Notes under the pieces: model-generated | What the model saw: the letters and a program-made list of their open reading frames with translations, nothing else | What the model was told of the DNA's origin: nothing | Databases searched by the model: none | DNA from: Lenisia limosa | Lineage: Eukaryota > Breviatea | Assembly: GCA_001655205.1 (NCBI GenBank) | Contig: LPNZ01009355.1 | Span: forward strand, 1-25,114 | DNA: 25,114 nt | Direction of reading: 5' to 3' | Translations under genes and position numbers: made by a program | In this document: positions 18,001 to 25,114 of the stretch, piece by piece | Position numbering within the stretch: the first letter of the stretch is position 1 | Layout of the letters: every line of letters starts with the position of its first letter

Positions 18001-20836
18001 CTTGTAATCTCGCTGACTTGATCGTTGACTGCCCGAGCTGTGTCATCTGGAGTATCATCAATGAATCAATGATTATTATTATCAGAAAAAACCAACTATC
18101 GAAATTGAACAGGGACTTTATCAAACGAAGTGAATCCACAATGTCTTCACTCAGAGTTTATCAGCTAGGTACCCCCTCCCCACCATCATCAAGGTCCTTG
18201 AGGTGCTTGCTCTTTTTCCTTCTGAATTCCTTTGATTTTGCCGTCACTAGTGTTTCCAGCTGAAGAATCAGATACTAGGGATTCCTTAAGGTCCCAAAAG
18301 AACGTAGCTCATTGCACAATAGTGCTATGATTCGAAATTAACTTTACCGTGAGAATAAATCGTATTAGAAGCAGGATTGACCAACCTCTTTCTTCCTTGT
18401 TTCAGCCTTGTCCTTATACTTGGCCATTTGTCTGAGCTTAGCAGCCTTTGTCTGTCGCGGAACTAACTTGCCTTCAAAGTGAGAATCATCTTAAATATGG
18501 CTACAACACCACTATCACCTATCATATAAATGAGGTTCAAAGGTGAAAGAAGATTATTCCTAACGAAAGCAATAAATACACCAACAGGTTATTTTGGATA
18601 TTTATTCATGAAACTCGTTTCCCAAATTGCCAAGACTCTCACCGATGTTTTTGCTTTCCTCTTCTTTCTGAATGTCTTCAATGAGGAGGCTGAGAGAGGC
18701 TGAGAGCCGATGCTGCTGCCTGAGGGAGTGTGTGTATTCACGAACTTCCTTATCAACTGTCAATCTTGCCTGAATTACTGTCAGGTGACATAACACTTCA
18801 TGATATGCACCAAACCACCTACATTTTTAAAACGGACAACCTCATCTTCCCTCAGCTTCTTCCTCTCCTCTTCCAACTCGAGAATTTCGAGTTCGGTCTC
18901 GTCCACAGCCTTCTGCTTGATTCGGCTCTGCTCGCGCTGCTCCTCTCTCATCTGCTTCAATCGAGCCTCTCGAGACCTGCAATGACATTCAGCGCAAAAT
19001 AAAATCTCTCCTGCTTTCTAGAGGTGTCTGTTCATATCTTCATCTTAAGATTGAGGGGGGTGTGACAATTCCACTACAAGGAGAAGAAAAGAGAAATATG
19101 TAGACATATCATCGATACTTTGGTGTACATCACCAGACAATACTGAAGCCCAGTAACAGCTTTGCCGTACCTTTTTTCCCTCAGCTTCTCCTGCTCAATC
19201 TCAGGTTGTCTCAATGATTCCCTTTGCTAAATGTGTTAAAATAAAGAGGGGTGCTATATATAGGAACCGAAAGAAGCCTAAATACGTTATATCCATGATG
19301 GATACTCATTAGGAAGGAAATAATAAAATTCAAAAATACATGAACAGGAATCTTCAGATTCAAAACAAACCTCTTGGTCCAGCTTTTTGGCTTTTAAGAT
19401 GGCAGCGTCTCTCTTACGAATGCGCTCCTTTTCCTAATAAGTCAGTAATTATCTGTTGCTAATAGCAGGATCGCTTATAGTTAACAAACCTTAAGCATTG
19501 CTAAATTGGCTTCTCGTGCAGCTGCTTCCCGCTCCAACCGCTGGCTCTGAACAGTAACTAAGGGGATGCAGATCAAAATTGGATGCTGAGGAAGGAGGGA
19601 TTGTTTTTTTTTTTTGCAAAGTAGTATATCATATGCATATACTACACCTTGGACTTCACTTCGGTTCGAAAAAAGACTGAATTGCTCGATGAATCCTCGA
19701 AAACTATCGATATTTCCCGAACTGAAGTGAAGTCTTAAACACTCCTTTTGAAGACAGACCAAATGTTGGTACTAATGCCAGCCACTTACCTCAAGCCTGT
19801 CTTCCTCCTCCTTTGCTCGTCGAGCTTCCTCCAAACGTTGTCGTCTCTTTTGTTCAATTTGTTTCATTTGGAACTCCCTATAGAATCAACCACATTGTTT
19901 TACACAGTTCATGCCAAGCAGTAAATCCACCTTTCTTCCTTCTGTCGCTCTAATAACTGCTGTTGCCTCAATTCCTCCTCCTCTTGTTTTTTCTTCTCAG
20001 CTCTCTCGCGTAGAATTCGTTCCTGGACACTCAGAGACACAATTAAGGAAGGACGCAATGAAACCAATGGAAACAGCCCAAAAACAACTTCCAAGGTTCC
20101 ACCTATACCTTTCTTCGAAGGTCGACCGGTGAGCTAGTCACTGTCACCTTACGAGCAGAGGCTATAGCAGGACTCAAAACACTAGCCCAGGTTAGACAAC
20201 AGGAAACGGGTGCTATCATGTTTTTTACCTATCTTATTGGATTTGGTTGTATTTTACGCTTCAAATATTAAAAATACAGCGTCTATTTTATTTCCTCATT
20301 GAGAATGACTCTTAAAACAAATGATATATTTAGTTAAATCCGAGGCTCACGAATATTTCGGCGTTTTGGGTGTTTTTGATATTTTTGGCGATGGAGTCCA
20401 CGGCAGCTCATCAGAAGAGGGCATATCCGACACTTTGCTGAACGTCCGCGGTGAAAACACCGGCTTTTCCTGCCAGATTATTACAGTCATTCGATGGGTG
20501 TTCTTTTGGACAAAAACGATCAGTAAAACACCGGTATTTATCGGCAAATTCCGCCTTTCGGAAGTCTTAAGAAGATGTTTTTCGAAAAAAAAGAAATCTA
20601 ATTTTTACCCCTTCAACAAGCGACACACATTGTCTTCTTTTTTGTGGATGACAGTGACATCCGATTGGGCTGAAGCGCAGGATACGGGAGAGGTTCGCCC
20701 GGGCACCTGCGGGTAAGAAATTGTGCTTCCTGATGGTTCTAAAGAAAAATAATCGATAATTTCTTGAAAATATACATTTATCACATGTCAATAAAACACT
20801 TCTATTTAGGAGCGAAAGTGAAGCAAGTAAGAACAT
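15027..20836 (-). CDS. Large coiled-coil protein with Ser/Thr-Pro-rich ends, uncharacterised
   Basis: Exons on the complement: 20836-20800 (tentative start), 20738-20629, 20469-20351, 20181-20109, 20022-19931, 19877-19790, 19546-19490, 19433-19371, 19226-19171, 18976-18841, 18769-18643, 18471-18386, 18259-18184, 18046-17975, 17725-17448, 16589-16460, 16235-16182, 15920-15807, 15773-15735, 15610-15570, 15400-15330, 15096-15027. Phase agrees at every junction. Order: a Ser/Thr-Pro-rich N-terminus (ELPWTPSPKISKTPKTPKYS); about 300 residues of Arg/Lys/Glu/Gln coiled coil, from LRRKERILRERAEKKKQEEE through LDKEV-like TVDKEVREYTHSLRQQHR to EFRRKKSKHLKDL; then a Pro-rich region (MSLPPPVEIVVRQPSP, SPRHSPTYQLPTSPTS), a short helix (SKALQLESLILKGEQKRK) and an acidic tail (SSFYEELSETDDE). 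The composition suggests a cytoskeletal or centrosome/cilium-type protein, but I cannot assign a family. Start and stop are unresolved; exon 17725 may end at 17490. Confidence 0.75.
15211..15312. mobile_element. Family A MITE
   Basis: agggcttcacctcggtcggt ... aaccgaagtgaaggccta. It fills most of the coiled-coil-gene intron 15097-15329 and ends 17 bp from the exon at 15330. Confidence 0.9.
16590..17447 (-). other. Long intron of the coiled-coil gene, with a possible small exon
   Basis: 858 bp. Apart from the family A element, the minus strand around 16829-16893 has an acceptor (cccagttag), an open Pro-rich frame (HDQPSPPPGLDAAAP) and a donor (GTGGGG). Its phase (0 in, 1 out) does not fit the neighbouring exons, so I leave it out of the model. 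The remainder shows nothing I can support. Confidence 0.4.
16605..16728. mobile_element. Family A MITE, reverse orientation, with duplicated terminus
   Basis: Opposite orientation to most copies (tatcgatagttttcgaggat). The right end gaaccgaagtgaagcccta is followed by a second terminus, tttgaaccaaagtgaagccc, at 16708-16728. It starts 16 bp from the acceptor of exon 16460-16589 and lies in the intron 16590-17447. Confidence 0.85.
19651..19737. mobile_element. Family A MITE
   Basis: ggacttcacttcggttcgaa ... cgaactgaagtgaagtctta, in the intron 19547-19789 of the coiled-coil gene. A run of ten T precedes it. Confidence 0.9.
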
Positions 20837-20868
20837 GGCTCCCGGAGGCTCAGGTAAGGAGAATAATA

Positions 20869-20945
20869 CAGTGCCCGTGATAAGTCAGATATGATATACT
20901 ATATGGATCTTTAGTCAATCATGTCAGGACTTATCACGGTCAATG
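20869..20945. mobile_element. Family B MITE, between genes
   Basis: cagtgcccgtgataagtc ... ggacttatcacggtcaatg, flanked TA on both sides. It lies between the stop at 21126 and the tentative coiled-coil-gene start at 20836, so it may sit in that promoter. Confidence 0.8.
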
Positions 20946-21125
20946 TATGCATTAGGTATGCATATTTCTGAGTATTTCAGCTGTTTTACCATTGTGAATC
21001 GTTACATCAAAAGAAAACATGGATAAAAAGGTAAAATAAAACATAAAAACATTTGTAAAAATGAGAGAAAAACCCAACGAAAAACATTGAATTTATCGAA
21101 AAAACACCTTTGCACAAATTAACAA

Positions 21126-22196
21126 TCAAGGAAAATCGAGTTGCCAGCCTACTAAAAGCGAATCGGTTTTGCTTTGGGCATTGAGAAAGTCAACAGTGTC
21201 GAGGTCTGCCAAATCAAAAGACGCGTTCTTAACGGTTAATATACTTTTCACTCTATTGCTTTGAGTACAGTACCAGGAATAAGATATGATACCCATCCAA
21301 AAAGGTGAAACTGAAATTTCCACATTCCTTGCTTTGGACTGTTCCACCATTGCATGTAGCTCAAATGTTTATCCAATCAAGATATTCGCGATTACTATTC
21401 GAAATGAAAGGGGCAATAACTCAATTATTTACCAATACCCATCCCCCCACAGACACAACANNNNNNNNNNNNNNNNNNNNNNNNNNNNNNNNNNNNNNNN
21501 NNNNNNNNNNNNNNNNNNNNNNNNNNNNNNNNNNNNNNNNNNNNNNNNNNNNNNNNNNNNNNNNNGCGTCAGAAGGTTCAGATTCTTGATAGGAGGAATA
21601 GTTACCATCATCGCCATCCACTACGACTGTGAACAGTATCAAAGAAAGGACGGCGGATCTAGGATTAGAGGATGACAAGAAGTAATAAAACTCGCTCTTG
21701 CTCCGAGGACGACCCACAATCAAGGCATCACTTCGGTTCAAGAAAAGACAGTACAATATCGATAGTTTTTGAGGATTTATCAAGAAATTCAGTCTTAGTT
21801 CGAGCCGAAGTGAAGCCCGACTCACAATCAAGGTCATTGACGAGCTGCTCGGCAGCATGGATGGAAACTGCTGTTCGGAACTGATCGCTTTTCAGAAACC
21901 CCCAGCTAGGCTTCGGCTAAAGGGTCATTTGACTATAGCGCTCTTGAGAACTAGATGAAATATCTATGAATACCCCTTGCCTTCAGCGGCTAGAATTTTC
22001 TATTGTGCTACTACTTGATTTCTTGTTGATTGGAACTTCAACATGTATTCATGAAGAAGAAACCACATAATATTTTAAAATTCCATGAGAAAACAAATGT
22101 TTGTATTTGTTGGAACCAAATTTAGCCCAATCATTCCACACCCACTTTGATATCGAAGGCCTTGCGGACCTTGTCCCAACCGCTCATTGTAACGGC
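21126..22196 (-). CDS. Uncharacterised protein, 3' part (or a separate gene starting MSGWDKVRKAFDIK)
   Basis: Exons on the complement: 22196-22146 (AVTMSGWDKVRKAFDIK), 21880-21826 (FRTAVSIHAAEQLVNDLD), 21626-21566 (VVDGDDGNYSSYQESEPSD, into a gap), 21310-21269 (FHLFGWVSYLIPGT) and 21227-21126 (NASFDLADLDTVDFLNAQSK ... GWQLDFP, stop TGA). Phases agree where visible (0, 1, gap, 0). If ATG 22187 is the start, this is its own gene; equally, it joins in phase 0 to the exon ending at 22674. The 42-nt hydrophobic exon and its 41-nt intron are the weakest calls. No family recognised. Confidence 0.6.
21461..21565. other. Assembly gap (N)
   Basis: A 105-base gap that truncates the exon 21566-21626 on its 3' side. 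Confidence 0.95.
21724..21818. mobile_element. Family A MITE with 14-bp flanking duplication spanning a splice donor
   Basis: Reverse orientation: ggcatcacttcggttcaaga ... cgagccgaagtgaagcc. The flanks are cgacccacaatcaa (21710-21723) and cgactcacaatcaa (21818-21831). On the minus strand the right copy is the exon end and donor of 21826-21880 (TTGATT|GTGAGTCG). The left copy keeps a second donor-like GTGGGT. Confidence 0.9.
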
Positions 22197-22434
22197 CTAC
22201 ATCAAGTGAGAAGGAAGTTGTTCATATGTGACGAGAAGCGTGATAAGGTGACATCGTCAACTCACCAAGGCGATGATAATACCGACTTTGATGAAAAACG
22301 AGATAAGTATAAATGGAGAGGATATATTGATACATCAAAGAAATGTGGGAAAGCTGTTGTTTTAATTTGTTCTTTTTTTTTTTTTGATCAAGAGAAATAA
22401 TAAACATTAGGGTTATGGAAAGAAGTGTTCAGCA

Positions 22435-22587
22435 NNNNNNNNNNNNNNNNNNNNNNNNNNNNNNNNNNNNNNNNNNNNNNNNNNNNNNNNNNNNNNNNNN
22501 NNNNNNNNNNNNNNNNNNNNNNNNNNNNNNNNNNNNNNNNNNNNNNNNNNNNNNNNNNNNNNNNNNNNNNNNNNNNNNNNNNNNNNN
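22435..22587. other. Assembly gap (N)
   Basis: A 153-base gap between exons 22674-22722 and 22146-22196. An exon may be hidden in it. Confidence 0.95.
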
Positions 22588-22673
22588 AGATGCTTATCTA
22601 AGGGAGGGTTACTTAATTATCCAGAACGTGGGAGATTAGGAGAGAACACTTTCTTGTGAGAAAAGAGGCATAC

Positions 22674-25073
22674 CCATAGCCGCTTTCTCTTTAATTTTTC
22701 AACAGGCACTTGATGCACTTGACTGAGACGAGCAAAGGTTGTTGCCTTGATCGTAAATTACGTTTCTGCTTGCTTGTGGAGCTTAATGGTTAGCTGTTCC
22801 CCCTTTTTGTTTACAACATTAGCTTTGCTTAATATATATAACTCATAGAGGACAAAAAAGGCAAAAATATAAAAATAAAAAATAAAAAAAAAAAAAAAGN
22901 NNNNNNNNNNNNNNNNNNNNNNNNNNNNNNNNNNNNNNNNNNNNNNNNNNNNNNNNNNNNNNNNNNNNNNNNNNNNNNNNNNNNNNNNNNNNNNNNNNNN
23001 NNNNNNNNNNNNNNNNNNNNNNNNNNNNNNNNNNNNNNNNNNNNNNNNNNNNNNNNNNNNNNNNNNNNNNNNNNNNNNNNNNNNNNNNNNNNNNNNNNNN
23101 NNNNNNNNNNNNNNNNNNNNNNNNNNNNNNNNNNNNNNNNNNNNNNNNNNNNNNNNNNNNNNNNNNNNNNNNNNNNNNNNNNNNNNNNNNNNNNNNNNNN
23201 NNNNNNNNNNNNNNNNNNNNNNNNNNNNNNNNNNNNNNNNNNTCAGGGATTGTGAGATTTCACCAATGTTGCCAATACTATCATATCTGCTATGATATGA
23301 TATGCCATACATTTATAGAGTATGGTATGATATGCTGTCCCATATCTAGCAGTGACACATTCATATGATAGGCTTTCCATTCGAAATGATGAAAAGGTAT
23401 AACAGAGGGTTTATCAGTGTACAATTGAGATGTGTTGCTCAAATACAACACGAAATGACGTGAGGTATTATAAATATTCCAGGGTGGAAAATGAAAGTTC
23501 ACACATGAAATACCTAGTTACACCCGCACATTTGGGCTTAACAATGTAAATCAGGACCCCACCCCCACCCCGGGTGGTCAGTGCCCGAGAAGGCCAGAAG
23601 CTCTGCGGAGCCGCGAACGGAATATCCGATCAAGTCATTAATAGAGTCCATGGAGGAGAACTCAATTCCGCTCGATTGTACTAAGTTGTTATGGTACATT
23701 GTTGCATTGTTATGTTGTTACATTGTTTGTTATGTTATTAAATTGTAACGTAGAAAGCTATGCAGTATGATGTATTGATTACACTATCTGTATTGCAGCA
23801 ATAAGTTAAGGTATTCGGGGAACTGGTGCAATGAATATAGCTATTCAGCAATGAGAAATAAAAAATAAAGTCATATTTATACATATTATCCGTCAGTCTG
23901 ATCAACTGACACAGTGACCGAGATAAGTCTGAACCGATTTGCTGTATGATTTCCCAAGGAAAATCGGTCGACTTCTCCCAGTCAGTGTATATATTACAAG
24001 ACAATACCTTTTTAGTACAGATGCCCCCCCCCCCCTACCCAAAACCTGGGTCAAACTGTCACCAACCTCCACCAGAGATTGTATCTGTTCACCAGACATC
24101 TACAAAAATAAAAAGAAGGCCCATGTAATACTATTTTCATAATGCATTCCTATCATATTTGATTAGAGAGAGGAAAATAGAAACAAATGGAGTTGCAACT
24201 ATGAATATGATAAAGAATGAATGTCAATAGAGCACAATAAAATTTGTGAAACAAAAAGAGCCCAAATCAACTCTGTTGGCTAACAACACACGAGGGTTGA
24301 GAACAAATGCCCCCAAACCGTGACAGTCAGCAAACACGCAGCTTCCTCGTCATCAGTCTCACCCTGTCGCCCGCAAACCTAAACATCATAAAAAGAGAAG
24401 TTCCTTAAACATCATAAGTATTCCTTGGTGGGAAACAATTGAAGGACTTCATACATTCTCAGAAACAATAAATTCCCAGATAATCCTCTATGAATGGAGA
24501 TCGGAGTAATCAAGCAATCCTGAGCCCAACCTGACACGTTTCGTATTGCTTAGCAACTGCACTGGTGTGCACAATAGGAGGGCAGGTGGAGCATGAGTTC
24601 AAGGCCTCCAACACAACATGTGTGATGACAAACTCAACCTGCGAGATGAAAGACGAATTCAAGAGAAAAGAACAAAAGCATTCCCCTCTCTGTTTTCTGC
24701 TCAAAAAATGGTAAATAAGTGGTGGAGGCGTAAAAGCATTATATCGGGTTCTAAGAGCAAGACAATACATTCAATCAAAGCTTTAATATGGGGATACAAT
24801 AGCATGGGAGAAAGATACCAATTGCGTACCTTTTGTGCAACCCAAATTGAGGTGGAAATTGGAAGCTGACCCTAAATAATGAGACACTGAAACTGAGTGG
24901 CTCGAGGAGGCTAAAAATATTGGTGGGACCTGAACCTTATCGAAACAGTCCAATTCTTATGGCTAATTGCCTCTTGATAGTGTGAAAAGGACTCACGGTT
25001 CCTGAACAAAGAGACGCAGAAAGCTTCTTGAGGGACGGGTCAATCAGATACACCGGCAGGGCTGCGCTGAAGT
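22674..25073 (-). CDS. Uncharacterised protein, 5' part (start outside window)
   Basis: Exons on the complement: 25073-24997 (FSAALPVYLIDPSLKKLSAS...), 24638-24531 (VEFVITHVVLEALNSC ... AVAKQYETCQ), 24363-24319 (GETDDEEAACLLTVT), 24099-24039 (MSGEQIQSLVEVGDSLTQVL; donor choice 24039 or 24046), 23680-23569 (QSSGIEFSSMDSINDLIGYS...) and 22722-22674 (QVHQVPVEKLKRKRLW). Phases: 1 in, then 0, 0, 0, 1, 2, 0. The first exon needs an upstream exon beyond 25114. It is soluble-looking, a mix of helical segments and an acidic loop; no motif identified. It probably continues into 22196-21126. Confidence 0.65.
22900..23242. other. Assembly gap (N)
   Basis: A 343-base gap after an A-rich run, inside the intron between exons 23569 and 22722. 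Confidence 0.95.
23278..23352. repeat. Imperfect palindrome (tatcatatc-type)
   Basis: ctatcatatctgctatgata and tgatatgccatac are followed by an 11-base loop, then gtatggtatgatatg and ccatatctagcagtg. It can fold into a long hairpin and lies in an intron next to a gap. It may be another small MITE type. Confidence 0.55.
23912..23988. mobile_element. Family B MITE
   Basis: cagtgaccgagataagtctg ... tcccagtcagtg followed by TA. It is in the intron between exons 24039 and 23680. Confidence 0.8.
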
Positions 25074-25114
25074 CTGAAGGAATAAGATGAGGGCGAAGGC
25101 GGGGGGGGGGGGGG

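Noticed and set aside
20835-20853. Plus-strand first exon MAPGGSG followed by GTAAGG
   Set aside because: The start and donor look good, but no downstream plus-strand exon could be found before or after the family B element.
1-25114. tRNA, rRNA, CRISPR, bacterial promoters or operons
   Set aside because: None seen. The window is eukaryotic and I found no cloverleaf or rRNA-like stretch by eye.

Overview
This is nuclear DNA from an intron-rich eukaryote, most likely a protist or another small-genome lineage; I cannot name the species. The evidence is short exons (31-307 nt) bounded by GT...AG, with reading phase carried correctly across almost every junction. Introns are mostly 50-500 nt, and there are no bacterial operons or ribosome binding sites. 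It is a draft scaffold with eight N gaps.

Layout: nearly everything is on the minus strand. (1) 1-5381: the N-terminal part of a PA200/Blm10 (PSME4) proteasome-activator gene, entering at 5381 and running off the window at base 1. This is the only gene I can name. (2) 5430-6631: intergenic, with one MITE. (3) about 12958-6632: a long uncharacterised gene of about 20 exons encoding a Ser/Pro-rich, charged protein with recurring acidic S-D-[LF] motifs. (4) 13163-13758: a roughly 590-bp element with about 65-bp inverted ends. (5) 13796-14395 and 14577-14815: plus-strand exons of one or two small unrecognised genes. (6) about 20836-15027: a gene of about 22 exons encoding a central highly charged coiled coil between Ser/Thr-Pro-rich ends. 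(7) 25073-21126: one or two uncharacterised minus-strand genes.

The main theme is in the introns. Three families of short palindromic or inverted-repeat elements (A, B, C; about 70-130 bp each) occur at least 17 times, and all but two copies lie inside introns or in the 3' intron of the PA200 gene. Families A and B look TA-flanked. One family A copy (21724-21818) is bracketed by a 14-bp duplication that includes a splice donor, as in introner-type insertions. Introns also carry long C (or G) homopolymers, and three of the eight assembly gaps start exactly at such a tract beside a splice acceptor. No tRNA, rRNA or CRISPR was seen, and nothing clearly links the genes functionally.

Gene models were made by eye from splice consensus, phase and codon content. 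Exon coordinates are given so they can be tested against RNA data.
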